In this document: one piece after another, positions 35,752-48,675 of the stretch | Numbering within the stretch: the first letter of the stretch is position 1 | Layout of the letters: each line of letters opens with the position of its first letter | From: Datisca glomerata | Lineage: Eukaryota; Streptophyta; Magnoliopsida; Cucurbitales; Datiscaceae | Direction of reading: 5' to 3' | Length of the DNA stretch: 64,000 bases | Assembly: GCA_003255025.1 (NCBI GenBank) | Contig: QANY01013145.1 | Span: 532,719 to 596,718 of the forward strand | The notes under the pieces: model-generated | Told to the model about the DNA's origin: nothing | Databases searched by the model: none | The model's input: only the letters and a program-made list of their open reading frames with translations | Made by a program: the position numbers and the translations under genes

Positions 35752-35763
35752 GCTCTGATACTA
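35752..35763 (-). other. Primer-binding site of copia 2
   Basis: The plus strand gctctgatacta is the reverse complement of TAGTATCAGAGC, near the initiator-tRNA-Met complement. It is two bases from an LTR end (CAACA at 35766 in minus reading). With the gag at 26846 this fixes the start of copia 2. Confidence 0.75.
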
Positions 35764-35765
35764 AC

Positions 35766-37880
35766 TGTTGAAAAACGTGTCGCTTGCGTGGCAGAGTCGT
35801 GGTGACTATTTAATTTTTTTTATTAAAATGAATCTTTTCGATAAAAGAAACTAAGCGTGATGCAACGATTTCCAAATTAAAATTTTTTATTGAAAGACTC
35901 TTTTCAATCAGGATCCATTATATATTTATATATTAAATTTAAGATATACATGGATAGGAAGCACATACCTCTTGTAGTCTATATCAAGCGTCCTCGCAAA
36001 CCAACGATCTTGCGTTCCCATGAACAACGAACTTCGAGATCCACACCAAGATCTTCCAAGCCAATCTTAAATACACTTGGGCGTGTGTGGGCACGTAGAA
36101 CAATTCAAAGACACTTTTTCTGTCTCTAAATGTACTCAACACATGAGATCTAGAGATTTACTGAGAATGATTAATTTAGTAAGACAATCCTCTGAGAGAA
36201 TACGATGATTATTCTTTCAGAGTTTTTTATCAACTTTTAATCAAAGAAAAAATCCATCCTGATAGCAACTGTGTTGCTTGATTTGATTTTCCAACAGTTC
36301 TCAATTGAATAACTAATGCTTCAACTGAGGCCATTAGAATAATATCTATATATTTTCTAGATAATGACATATCATAATTTTATGGATAAACTGAAAATAA
36401 TATTTAATTTTAAAATTACCATTGCAGTGGGACCCACTAAAATTTGTGCACGACTAATGTCACACGACACTACAGTTGTCGCGACCTATCACAGTGCCTC
36501 ACAGCGCTACTGCAGTGTCGTGTGACACTGCAATATTGCATATCCACTACTGCAGTGCCACGTATTGTCAAGTGGGGGTGCAATACTATAGTGCCACGTG
36601 GCACTATAATAGTTCATGTCAATATTTGATTCTCAATTACTGATTGACACATGACAATTACTGTGAATTAAATATTTATTTTAATCAGATAAATATCTAG
36701 ATATCAGTTAATTCAAAATTAACATATCTGATCATTCTTATCAACTAACTTATATGTTAGTTCACAAATAACAGATTTAGTTGATTCAAATTATTATCTA
36801 ATAATATTTTATAATTATCTAATTTCACAAATTAGATATTAGGTCACACTTATTGATAATTAGAAAATTAATCGATATAATTATTTATATATACATGTAA
36901 TTTTAAAAATTTATATATAAATAATTTAATTAATTAATCACACATAATTATCTCATAATTATGTAATTGCCCCAGATTTAAAATTCTTTTTACAAGTCAG
37001 TCATTTTCTCATGTCCTGGAATATTCACACACTTGACTGCGTAGTACACATGTGACTTGGAGACCATGGACCTATAATCATAAACTCTAATAAACTAGAT
37101 TATTAATTAAACTCTTTAATTAAATAATCTTATTTATTAATTTCATTATTACTCCACTATAAATATGGAATTACTCTTTTAGTGATTATAGAATGTATTT
37201 ACTGAGTATGCTCGTGTAGTCCATTGATATAATCATTTCACGTAGTTCTATCCTCCAATTATTTATTCATAAATTAGAGTTGATCAAAATTATTATTTTA
37301 CCCTTCTAATTACGTCTTGATTCTTAAGTACTATTAATTCACCAGAGAATGACTAGTTTATAATCGTATTATAAATTTGAGCTCAATAACCATTCAGTTC
37401 CAGTATCAACACTTAAAAGAACCAATATAGGATCTGTTAGGAAAGCCATCCGTTAGGATTCCAAATCTAGTAAGATTATATTTTCAGTCATCCACATCAC
37501 TAAATCCCCAAAACAAAAATCACTAGCCTAGTTTTAGAAACAAACTTTAACGAGTGAATCAAAAGATCCAGTAGGCATGTATAAGAGTTCATGACTACTC
37601 ATGATTCAGGCTGATCTACATATGATCATCAAGTTGATATATATTAAACTTTTATGATAAACGATAAGTTAATAAAGATATTAATTCACATCGGTCTTAT
37701 TATATATAATCTTATTATATAAAGTACATTCACTAAGATGTTTATCCACATCAATTGGATTCAGAATGCTTAGTGAATCGTAGATTCCATATTTTAATAT
37801 GTTGCTGACAATTTTATTCATTATCTATGTTCTTAATCATCTCGTACTAATATAAGATGCAAGATTTACAAATTTTAATG
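35766..37880 (-). repeat. 5' LTR of copia 2, truncated
   Basis: Ends (minus strand) TTTTTCAACA beside the primer-binding site. At least 2.1 kb of LTR-type DNA follows with no coding region. The segment 36900-37750 is distantly similar in layout to the LTR at 55480-56610 (shared ctccactataaa, accagagaat/accagagata, ttcactaa/cacctagtg landmarks). Its U3 end is cut at about 37880, where viral sequence begins. Locally repeated phrases (cactacagt, gcagtg, cacgtggcac) occur at 36470-36610. Confidence 0.65.
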
Positions 37881-38280
37881 ATAGTATTTTAGGATTAATT
37901 GAATCCTCACTTTTTAATGGTCCAATCCATTTTGATTATTTTTCAGATCTATCTGTTAGTTCAGCAGATCGCCATATTTTAAAATCATTAATTATAAATA
38001 TTAAAACTAGTGGTTACCAAGTCCTAGAAGGCACCCAACCTCAGGCTTTAATCTTCAGAATTCATTACAAAGTTAGCAAACAAATATGAATTTCCAAGCC
38101 ATCAATAGGAGTCCAAAGAATCAAACCCTATTGATCCAATCTAATCATAGTAATGTCAATATTAGAGTTCCTAAAATAATTAGGTGGTCTGATATTAATT
38201 TATCTTCAAATTGACTTTGAACTAATGAGAGTCAACATACTCCAATTCAGAGACCGATTGAAGATAAATATTACATCCAT
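37880..38280 (+). pseudogene. Endogenous caulimovirid copy A: movement protein C-terminal part
   Basis: Aligns base by base with copy B 43563-43940. Several stops interrupt the caulimovirus-type movement-protein remnant. The N-terminal part is missing: the copy starts inside this gene at the junction with the copia 2 LTR. In live viruses this protein moves virus between cells; this relic cannot be expressed as such. Confidence 0.75.
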
Positions 38281-39394
38281 CGGTACATGAATGGTACTGT
38301 TAAAATTAACTTTCAATCATCTTCTAGTTCTCATCCACAAATTAGGGTGTATAGCCAGTCTAGTACCTCTAAAAATTTCTTTCCTGGATCACCCGTTAAA
38401 TAATGATCAAGATCTTAGAATTAAACAATTAGAACAAGAATTAAAAAATTAAAAATTTAAGACTTAAAGACATAGCCACAAGTTCTCAAGTTAGTCAGTC
38501 AGTCTTTGACAATAGGTCTGAACCATCTGACGAAGTTGAAGCTCCCATTGAATCGAATTTCCAAGGAAACCTTCATCATGTTAATCCTCAACTCTTAGTC
38601 CTGAATATAGGAACCTTGAGTTAATAATATAAACCAGATTGGGAAGGTCTAACCCAACACAATGATGACCCAACCAATCTAGATAGACGTAATAGGTTCA
38701 AGAATTCATATAATATGGACCAAAGAAGAATCATACTTGTTGAATGGAAGACATTCATGCAAGAATTTAGAATTGATATATTTTTCCTTGATTATATTGA
38801 AGATATATATGAGAAAAATATCAAATTATTTCAAAGTATAAATGGGTTAAGGAAGACTTTAGTGTAATATCTACTAGCCATCCTCGTCTAAAAAAATCAT
38901 GATTAATCATAAAAATTCTTTAATCACTGCTTCTCCTTTCAAAATTACAAAAGAAGAAGAACCAAAGAAAAGTAGTGGAACAATTTAATTATACTAACCA
39001 GAGTCTAATTACAATAGGTAAATAATTATTCAAAATTGAAAATAAGGTTGATGTTCTTAATGAACGTAAACCTAATGAATGCCTGAAAGAAAACCCCTTA
39101 ATAAATCTTTCAGATTAAACCACTTTAAAAATTATTCCAATTAATAAAAAGATTGAAAAAATGATAAATGAATTAAAGAATAAATCTATTGAGTCATCTT
39201 CTTCGGTTAAGGTTATTAATTAAGACAGTAATTCAGAATTTGAAATTAAGTCCGAAAATAATATTTCAAGAATTGAAAGTAATTAACTAAGAAGATAATT
39301 CAGATTCAAAAGACAACCTATGAATCATCTACAATAAGTGAATTTCAAATATTAACAATATTGAAAAAACATTTAAGAATTTAGAAATTAATAA
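38281..39394 (+). pseudogene. Copy A: linker between movement and coat domains, coiled-coil part
   Basis: Low-complexity Lys/Glu/Asn/Ser-rich frames with many stops. The repeated LEQELKN-type heptads near 38430 suggest a coiled coil. It corresponds to 43941-45060 in copy B. Confidence 0.6.
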
Positions 39395-40740
39395 GTTAGA
39401 AAGAAAATGGCATAAGAAACCCATACCTCCTGATATTCAAATCACTAAATCTTCTCTTGTTAATTAATTTCCTATTTTCTGTAGAAAAATTATATGAATG
39501 GAACGTTGATGGTCTTTATGAATAGGAAGTCCTTAATAAATTACAACACATGGCAATGGTACCTAACAACTACATTACCACCCATAATTTACTTCATGAA
39601 GAAGTAATAAATCTTCTAGTCACAGGAATGCTCCATTCCAGGTGAGAAAAACATCTCACAGAAGAATCCAAAATTGTCATTCTTTTAGCAGTAAAGATTG
39701 ATGCTGAAGGAAACCCAATTATTGGAGAAAATCAGGAAACAATACCTGATGAAATTAATACACGGCTTTATACAATAATTGAACACTTCATTGGTACACC
39801 AAGTAATATTACTTCACGTATTCATGATCACTTAACCAACCTTAGGTGTCCAACCCTAAGTGATTTTAATTGGTATAAAAATATATTCTTATCCAGAGTT
39901 ATGTCAAGGGATGATAGTAATCAACCCTTTCGGAAAGAAAAATTTATTAATGGATTACCTAATCTATTTGCACACAAAATAAGAACAGTCCTTAGTCACG
40001 ACCTAGGTAATATAGATTATGATAGTTTAACCTATGGAATAATAATTACCATAATACAAAGGAAGGATTAAAAATGTGTGTTGATATGAAAATCAATAAC
40101 TAAATTAAAAAAGAAAGTAAAACAGCTAAATATGAGTTAGATGATTTTTGTGAGCAATACGGCTTGCCCTCTATTGGCCCTTCTCAGAAAAATAGGAAAA
40201 ATTCTCAACTAAGCCCTAGAAGGTATCACAAACCCTATAGGAAGAATTATCATAAAAACACAAATAAAATTTTTGACCAATCTTTCTCAAAGAATAAAAA
40301 TTTTGATAAACGATTCTCTAAAAATAAAAATTATTCTAGGAAAAGGTTTACTAAAAAATTTGATAAAAGTAATATTACGTGTTTCAATGTGGCCAGAAAG
40401 GTTATCTTTCTAACACCTGTCAAGTTAAGAATAAGATTAATCAATTAAAAATTTCTGAAAAAGATAAACAGGAATTGTTTAAAATTTTAAAAATAATAGA
40501 TTATTATGAATGTAATAGTGAAGATGTAGGAGAACATGAAACCTCTGAATCTTCTGAAACTGAATCTTCAAGTTCTAATAGTGATTCTCCTAACATCAGT
40601 ATGTGGTGTAACGATAGTTGTTGTCAAAAAATAAATGTCTTAAATAAAAATGAAGAATAAGAAACCCTTTTGTTAGACTTAATTAGTAAAATTAAAAATC
40701 CTAAATTTAAACAAGAATACCTTGAAAGACTTAAAAGGTA
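39395..40740 (+). pseudogene. Copy A: coat protein core, basic tail, zinc knuckle, acidic tail
   Basis: Coat-type blocks are readable with frame shifts: YITTHNLLHEEVINLL near 39570, SNITSRIHDHLTNLRCPTLS near 39805, KFINGLPNLFAHKIRT near 39945. A Lys/Asn-rich basic segment (40164-40380) follows, then a CFQCGQKGYLSNTC knuckle near 40380 in which the His ligand is Tyr, and a Ser/Glu-rich acidic stretch to 40660. This order (coat, knuckle, acidic tail) is that of plant pararetroviruses. Confidence 0.78.
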
Positions 40741-41069
40741 ATTCTGAAAAAAAATACTAAGTCTAATAATAGCAATACCGTAAGTCTTATGCAAACCCTT
40801 GAAAAATTCAATTGGGTAAAGGGAAAGAAAAGGAGGTTACTTTACAGGAACTTCAAAAAGAAATAAAAATATTAAAATAGAAATAAGAGAATTAAGAAAC
40901 TCTAACACAAAAATAAAGAAATAATTGAACCTTTTAAAAATAGAAAATATAATTAATAAACAAGAATTTAGTGAACCTAGTAAATTACTAATTTTTAATA
41001 ATGAGGTTGAAGAACGTATTAACTGTCAAGACGATGAAAATTTCATCAAAATACTTAATCACATCAAAA

Positions 41070-41655
41070 TCAAAAAATGACATATAATGGTCAGAATAAT
41101 TATTCAATATTTTGATTTCACAACAATGACTCTTGTTGATTCAAGAGCATATTTAAATTGTATGCAGGAAGGACTAGTTCGAACCAACTTCAAGAAGAGA
41201 AAAGAATTTTTGTCCTCTGCCAATGGTACTCGTATGCATATCAATTATGAAATACCCACAGTTCATATTTGTCAAAACAATGTATGTTCCAAAATATCAT
41301 TTGTCTTAGTAAAAAACATGACTGATAAAATTATTTTGGGTTTACCATTTATTGGTCTGTTATATCCATTTTCAAAAGAGTATGATGGTATAATTATCTA
41401 TGTCATGAATAAACCTATAAAGTTTAAATTTCTTTCTTTTTCTCACAATGAAAAATTAAAGACTTTAAAAGAAAAATCTATTTCTAATTCCGTAAACCTC
41501 ATTTTTTGTAAGGAAAAGAAATTGTGTTTTTTACATGATGAACTAAGATTCAATAGAATGGAAGAACAACTTCAAAACAAAATTAAAATATTTGAACAAA
41601 GAATCTGTAAAGAATTATGTTCTTATATTCTCAACGCTTTCTGAAAGAGGAAGCA
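41070..41655 (+). pseudogene. Copy A: aspartic protease domain
   Basis: An open stretch of 185 codons (41087-41641) includes the expected active-site position as VDSRAYLNCM, where the Gly of a DSGA-type motif is Arg, and the flap-side block KIILGLPFIGLLYPF. In viruses this domain cuts the polyprotein; the altered motif and broken flanks make this copy inactive. Confidence 0.78.
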
Positions 41656-42330
41656 ACATACTATCAGTCTACCTTATATTAAGAGATTTGATGAAAAAAA
41701 TATCCCAACAAAGGCAAGGCCAATTCAGATTAATTTTGAGATCCTTGAGTTTTGTAAAAAGGAAATTACAGACAATACGCCATTGAATGAGAAGTCCTCA
41801 CCAGACAATACTATGTAAAGTGGTGGGACGAATTCAATACATTAAAAATATCTGCTTCCATAAACGAGGGGTAAGCAAAAACTCACCCCTAGTTAAAATC
41901 ACTCAAACCTTCAGTGGTCTCCTTAAAAATTAAGGAAACAGACAACCAAGCTCCACAAATTAACCAATCATCAAATTCTTTCCAAGAATCAAAGCCTACA
42001 TCAAAACCTTCCTCAAAAGGCAAAACCAAAGCTAAAAATCAAAAGAAAAGCATGAGTTAATACAAAAAATGCTCATTCTTCTTGAAGGCTGTACAGATTC
42101 TAACTATGAATCCTCAGTAGAGTAAAATCACCCAATAAAAAATAAAAAGAATCAATCATCCAAAACTCCCTCTCAGCAATTGAAGGGAAAATCTCATGTT
42201 CGTACTCTTCCTGGCCCATGATCCCTTTGAGGATTCACAAGTCCCATTCGACAAAATAAACCTTAGTGAAAACTTTGGCGAAATGCCAATAAATGGAAAA
42301 AAATATCATTTTGAAGGTATCATGATAGCA
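41656..42330 (+). pseudogene. Copy A: RT start fused to second-ORF remnant by a deletion
   Basis: The RT entry region breaks off after gaaattacag (41771). The sequence jumps to the C-terminal half of the second ORF (QYYVKWWDEF-type block near 41800). Compared with copies B and C, the RT core, the RNase H and the first half of the second ORF are missing. The remaining Lys/Ser-rich frame has stops. Confidence 0.75.
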
Positions 42331-42936
42331 TAATCATCATACTCTTCAAAGAGTAAGTAAAAGTAACAATAACCTCTAGTTTAGGATAACAATTATCAAG
42401 GACCAATAATGCAGAAATTGTCAGAGCATGAAGATCAAGATGTCAACTATCAAGATTCTTTGTAATTTTTCATTTTGCAATAATTGTACTAGTTGTCGAA
42501 TAATTAGGCAACTATTTATGCTTTTTAATAATCATAGTCAAGAGTAAACTAAAGTAGGCATGTAAAATATTTTTACTTTTGTAGATTAGAATAGTTCACG
42601 TAAGTGATAGGTTCCCGGTGAACTTCACTTTTCTTAGCTATAAATAGGTAGCCCTCTTCCATTTGAGAATCATAACTTTTTTATAACTTGTAACTATTTG
42701 AGAACTAAAATTTGTTGTGTGAAACAAAGCTTTCTTCTTTTCCCTCTTCTGTAAATCTTTCTTCTTCTTTTTCCTTCAACATTAATTAGTGAGCGGGAGC
42801 ACTAATTAATCGTTGCCAACAAAATTGTTTGTGTAAGTTTTTAATCTTACACCACAATACGAATTTTGTAATTACTGCTTGTTAATCATGCATCTTAATA
42901 ACACCCTCTTTAAATTATTGTTAATTCTGCGCCTTT
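42331..42936 (+). promoter_or_regulatory. Copy A/B: pararetroviral promoter and leader, TATA box at 42639-42647
   Basis: TATAAATAG at 42639-42647 is followed by a CT-rich leader with a gagcgggagcactaatta phrase. All leaders share this order up to the primer-binding site 298 bp downstream. In caulimovirids this region drives the pregenomic RNA. Activity here is unknown. Confidence 0.7.
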
Positions 42937-42949
42937 TAGTATCAGAGTC
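42937..42949 (+). other. Pararetroviral tRNA-Met primer-binding site, copy B start
   Basis: TAGTATCAGAGTC, two mismatches from TGGTATCAGAGCC. Copies A and B are joined here without a break, as expected of a head-to-tail concatemer. Confidence 0.78.
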
Positions 42950-43099
42950 AAACCCAGCGGGGATAATACTGTTCAATTACTGTTTCTACTTCAATTTCTG
43001 CATAATTAATCTGTTCACCGCCTATAATGACTGGTTATTGATATTATTGTTTGGAAGTAATATTTTTCTATCCAAAACACATTTTGCAGATTTGTAGTT

Positions 43100-43927
43100 A
43101 ATTCTTAAAATACATCTTTGAATCAAAGCAAATCGTATGATTTGATTAATGAAATAATAAATTTCAAGTCCTATGATACTGATTCTTTTAGTTAACGATT
43201 CTACTGCATGCCTATGACCCTTTTGAAATCCATCAGGCATGATGAAGAAGGTTCCTTCCAGTATAAAAAATTCTTTGATTGATTTATTTGGAAATTCAAT
43301 TTTAAAAATTGTTTGTCCCAAAAGATTCACATGACAGAGGTATTTAGGCCTCTTCTTGTGAGTGGTTTAACTCCAATTTGGACTAAAAAAAATGAAGGAA
43401 ATTATATCCTTCTTGAATATGATGCTTTATTACATCAGAGGAAAGTAATTGACGAGTTTCATGCTCTTTTCCAATAGCATATATTTTCTCAATTGTTTTA
43501 ACATGATGCTAAGGCTTGAAGGAAGCAACAAAGTATGTTGATTTATAAATATTTTTATAATATTTTAGGATTAATTGAATCCTCACTTTGTAAAGGTCCA
43601 ATCCATTTTTATTATTTTCCAGATATGTCTGTTAGTTTAGCAAATCCCCATATTTTAAAATCATTAATTATAAATATTAAAACTATTGGTTACCAAGTCC
43701 TAGAAGGCACCCAACCTCTAGCTTTAATCTTCAGAATTCATTGCAAAGTTATCAAAATAAATATGAATTTTCAAGTCATCAATAGAAGTCCAAAGAATCA
43801 AATCCTATTGATCCAATCTAACCATAGTGATGCCAATATTAGAGTTCCTAAAACAATTAGGTGTTCTGATATTAATTTACCTTCAAATTGGCTTTTAACT
43901 AATGAGAGTCAACCTACTCCATTTTAG
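43100..43927 (+). pseudogene. Copy B: movement protein
   Basis: The most complete movement-protein relic. An N-terminal part (near 43110-43500) with stops contains GNYILLEYDALLHQRKVIDE near 43395. A 130-codon open stretch follows (43535-43924) with GLIESSLCKGPIHFYYFPDM and a SNWLLTNESQPTPF end. The family (30K-superfamily caulimovirus movement protein) is inferred from position and motif style. Confidence 0.72.
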
Positions 43928-45069
43928 AGACGAATTGAAGATATAGATTACATCCAGCAGTACATGGATGGTACTGTTAAAATTAACTTTCAATCATCTT
44001 CTAGTTCTAATCCACAAATTAGGAAATATAACTAGTCTAGTATCCCTAGGAATTCATTTTCTAGATCATCCATTAATAATGATCAAGATCTTAGGATTCA
44101 ACAATTAGAACAAGAATTAAAAAATTTAAAAATTAAAAATTTAAGACTTAAAAGGCATAGCCACAAGTCTCCAAGTTAGTCAGCCAGTCTTTGACAATAG
44201 GTCTAAACCATGTGACGAAGTTGAAGCTCCCACTAAATCAAATTTCAAAGGAAACCTTCATCCTGTTAATCCTCAACTCTTAGTCATGAATATACGAACA
44301 CTGAGTCAAGAATATAAACCAGATTGGGGAGGTCTAACCCAATAAATGATGACTCAGCCAATTTAGATAGACATAATAGCTTTAGAAATTAATATAATAT
44401 GGATCAAAGAAGAATCATACTTGCTGAATGGAAGACATTCATGCAAGAATTTAGAATTGATATATTTTTCCTTGATTATATTGAAGATATTTATGAGAAA
44501 AATATCAAAGTAATTTCAAAGTATAAATGGGTTAAGGAAAACTCTAGTGTAGTATCTACTAGTCATCATCCTCCAGAAAAAATCATGATTAATCATAAAA
44601 AATTCTTTAATCACTGCTTCTCCTTTCAAAATTGCAAAGGAAGAAGAACAAAAAAAAAGTAGTTGAACAACGCAATTATACTAACCAGAGTCTAATTACA
44701 ATAGATAAACAATTAGACAAAATTGAAATGTTTGATGTTCTTAATGAACCTAAACCTAAATAATCCCTGAAAGAAAAACCCTTAATAAATCTTTTAAATA
44801 AAATCACTTTAAAAATTATTCCAATTAATAAAAAGATTGATAAAATGATTAATGAATTAAAGAAAAAATCTATTGAGTAGTCTTCTTTTGTTAAGGTTGT
44901 TAACCAAGACAGTAGTTCAAAATTTGAAACTAAGTCTGAAAAAATTGGTGAAATAATTCAAGATTGAAAGTAATTAACCAAGATGATAATTCAGATTCAT
45001 AAAACCATAGGTCAGGATCAACCTATGAATCATCTACAATAAGTAAATTTTCAAATTAACATAATTGAA
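43928..45069 (+). pseudogene. Copy B: linker region with coiled coil
   Basis: Counterpart of copy A 38281-39394. An open stretch at 44399-44659 includes ILAEWKTFMQEFRIDIFFLD. It is followed by Lys/Glu-rich broken frames. Confidence 0.6.
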
Positions 45070-46440
45070 AAAACATTTAGGAAAATGGCCTGAGAAACCC
45101 ATGCCTCCTGACATTCAAATCACCGAATCTTCTCTTGTTAATCAATTTTATATTTCTGCAGAAAAAATATATTAATGGAACATTGATGGCCTTTCTGAAC
45201 ATGAATTCGTTAATATATTACAACACATGGCAATGGTTGCTAACAGTTACATTACCACCCACAATTTACTTCATGAAGAAGTAATAAATCTTCTAGTCAC
45301 AGGATTCACAAGAATGATCCATTCCTGGTGGAAAAAATATCTCACAGAAGAATCCAAAATTGTAATTCTTTCAGCAGTAAAGATTGATGTTGATGAAAAT
45401 CCAATTATTGGAGAAAATCAAGAAACAATACCTGATGGAATTAATACGCTCCTTTATACAATAATTGAACACTTCATTGGTACACCAAGTAATATTACTT
45501 CGCGTATTCATGATCAATTAACCAACCTTAGGTGTCTAACCCTAAGTGATTTTAATTGGTATACAAATATATTCTTATCCAAAGTTATGTCAAGGGATGA
45601 TAGTAATCAACCTTTTTGGAAAGAAAAATTTATTAACGGATTACCTAATCTATTTGCACACAAAATAAGAAGAGTTCTTAGTAATGACCTAGATAGTATA
45701 GATTATGATAGTCTAACCTATGGAACAGTAATTATCATAAAACAAAAGGGAGGATTAAAAATGTGTGTTGATATAAAAATCAATAAAAAAATTAAAAAAG
45801 AAAGTAAAACTGTGAAATATGAGTTAGGTAATTTTTGTGAGCAATACGGTTTACCCTCTATTGCCCCTTTTCAGAAAAATAAAAAAAAACTCCCACCTAA
45901 GCCCTAAAAGGACTCACAAACCCTATATGAAGAATTATCATAAAAACAGAAATAAAAATTTTGATCAATCTTTCTTGAAGAATAAAAACTTTGATAAACG
46001 ATTCTCTAAGAATAAAAATTAATCTAGGAAAATTTTTACTAAATATTTTGATAAAAGTAATAGTACGTGTTTCAAAATTGGCCAGAAATGTCATCTTTCT
46101 AACACCTGTCAAGTTAAGAATAAAATTAATCAATTAAAAATTTCTGAAGAAGATAAACATGAATTGTTTAAAATCTTAGAAACAATAGATTATTATGAAA
46201 GTAATAGTGAAGATTTAGGAGAATATAAAACCCTGAATCCTGTAAAACCAAATTCGCAAGTTCTGACAATAATTCTCCTAACATCACTAGGAGTGTAGGG
46301 ATAATTGTTGTCAAAAAATTAATGTATTAAATAAAAATGAAGTACAAGAAACCCTATTGTTAGATTTAATTAGTAAAATTAACAATCTAAAATTAAAATA
46401 AGAATACCTTGAAAGACTTAAAAAGGTAATTCTGAAAAAA
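45070..46440 (+). pseudogene. Copy B: coat protein, basic segment and mutated zinc knuckle
   Basis: The longest coat-protein frame of the array (226 codons, 45227-45904) includes GFTRMIHSWWKKYLTEES, IIEHFIGTPSNITSRIHDQL and WKEKFINGLPNLFAHKIRRV. The basic tail lies in another frame (45837-46019). The knuckle near 46065 reads CFKIGQKCHLSNTC, so its second Cys is lost. The acidic tail is broken by frameshifts. Confidence 0.8.
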
Positions 46441-46749
46441 AAAATACTAAGTCTAATAATAGCAATACTGCAAACCTTTCGCAAACCATTGAAAAATTCA
46501 ATAGGGTAAAAGGGAAAGAAAAAGAAGTTACTTTACAGGAACCTCAAAAAGAAAATAAAAATATTAAAATAGAAATAAGAGAATTAAGAAATTCTAACAC
46601 AGAAATAAAGGAAGAATTGAACCTTTCAAAATAGAAAATCTAATTAATAAACAAGAATTTAATGAACCTAGTAAATTACTAATTCCTGATAATGTGGTTG
46701 AAGAACGTATTAACTGTCAAGACGATGAAAATTTCATCTAAATACTTAA

Positions 46750-47218
46750 TCACATCAAATTAAAAAAATGGCACATAATGGTCAGAATAATTATTCAAGA
46801 TTTTGATTTCACGAGAATGGCTCTTGTTGATTTAGGAGCAAATTTAAATTGCATGCAGGAAAGACTAGTTCCGACCAAGTACTTAAAGAAGACAAAAGAA
46901 TCATTGTCCTCTGCCAATGGTACTCATATGCATATCAATTATGAAATACTCTCCGTCCGTATTTGGCAAGATAATGTATGTTTCAAAATATCATTTGTCT
47001 TAGTAAAAAACATGATTGATAAAATTATTTTGCGTTTACCATTTATCACTCTGTTATATTCGTTTTTAACAGAGTATGATGGTATAATTACCCATGTCAT
47101 GAATAAACCTATAAAATTTAAATTTCTTTTTTTTCCTCACAATGAAAAATTAAAGGCTTTAAAAGAAAAATCTATTTCTAATTCCATAAACCTCATTTCT
47201 TGTAAGGAAAAATAATTG
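46750..47218 (+). pseudogene. Copy B: aspartic protease domain
   Basis: 145 codons open (46778-47212), with the active-site region VDLGANLNCMQERLV (Ser or Thr of D-S/T-G replaced by Leu) and a KIILRLPFITLLYSF block. It ends at a stop. Confidence 0.78.
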
Positions 47219-48345
47219 TGTTTTTTAGAGGATGAACTAAGATTCAATAGAATTGAAGAATAGCTTCAAAGCCCTGCTCTTCAAAACAAAATTAAAATAT
47301 TTGAACAAAGAATCTGTAAAGAATTATGTTTTGATATTCGTAATGCTTTCTGGCACATGAAGCAAAATAATGTCAATCTGCCTCATATTAAGGGATTTGG
47401 TGAAAAAAATATCCCAACAAAGGTAGGGCCAATTCAGATGAATTATGATAAGCTTGAGTTTTGTAAAAAAGAAATTACAGAACTTCTCAGTAAAAATATC
47501 ATTAGAAGGAGCAAGTCTCCTTTGTCCTGCTCGACTTTTTATGTCCAAAAGGCCAGTGAAATTGAACGAGGAGTTCCTCGTTTAGTAATCAATTATAAGC
47601 CCCTTAATAATATTTTGGAATGGATAAGATATTCAATACCAAACAAAAGGGAACTGATAAATAGACTTGGAGATGCAGTGATATTCTCTAAAAATTTGAC
47701 ATGAAATCTAGATTTTGACAAATCCAGATAAATAAAAATAATAAGTATAAAACTATATTTTTGACTCCATTTGGCCATTACGAATGGAATGTAATGCTCT
47801 TTGGTCTTAAAAATGCTCACAGTGAATTTTAAAATATAATGAATGAAATTTTTAAACAATTTACTGATTTCTTAATTGTTTGCTTTGATGATGTGCTGAT
47901 TTTCTCTAAATAAATATAACAATATTTGAGACATCTTGAATCCTTTGTTAGGATAATAAAACAAAATGGTTTAGTTATATCTACAAGAAAAATTAGGTCA
48001 TTTCAATCTAAGGTTGGATTCTTAGGATTTGAAATACACCATTGATAGGGTAATACAATTTGCTGACAAATTTCCTAATGAAATCCTAGATAAAATACAG
48101 TTGCAAAGATTTCTAGGATCTTTCAATTACATATCTGATTTTTACAAAAAATGAGAATTGACTGTAAGCCTAACTTTGACAGGCTTAAAAAGAATCCCCC
48201 TCCATGGACAACTGTCCATACTGATTTAATGAAAAGAATTAAGGGATTTGTTAAGACACTTCATTGTCTTAGCATCCCTACTAATGATTCTTTTAAAATT
48301 GTCTTGACTGATGCTTCTGAAATTGGATATGGAGGTATCTTGTTA
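47219..48345 (+). pseudogene. Copy B: reverse transcriptase and start of RNase H
   Basis: Blocks in order: LEFCKKEITELLSKNIIRRS near 47455, CSTFYVQKASEIERGVPRLV and INYKPLNN near 47530-47610, a frameshifted FGHYEWNVMLFGLKNA part near 47775, and the catalytic region CFDDVLIFSK near 47880 (Tyr of YxDD replaced by Cys), followed by a stop. The RNase H entry (TDASEIGYGGILLQ) ends at 48345, where a deletion joins it to a leader. Confidence 0.8.
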
Positions 48346-48675
48346 CAACTCTTAACTATTTGAGAGCTAAAACCTATTTTGTGAAATAAAGCTTTCTTCT
48401 TCCTCCCTCTTTTGTAAATCTTTTCTTCTTTTTCTTCAACATAAATTACTGAGCGGGAGCACTTATTTATCATTGTCAATAAATGTTGTTTGTGTAAGTT
48501 TTTAATCTTACACCACAATACAGTTTTGTAATTAGTTTTTGTCAATACAGTTTTTACTGTTTATCTTCTTGCATCTTAATACCTCCTCTTTAAATTACTG
48601 TTAATTGTGCTCATTTTGGTAACAAAGCCAAACCTGGTGGGGATAATACTATTCAATTATTGTTTCTATTTTTGC
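48346..48675 (+). promoter_or_regulatory. Leader of copy C with primer-binding site 48617-48629; TATA box lost
   Basis: Starts inside the leader downstream of where the TATA box would be. The gagcgggagcac phrase and TGGTAACAAAGCC (mutated primer-binding site) remain. It ends at about 48675 with a second deletion junction into the coat region. Confidence 0.7.
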
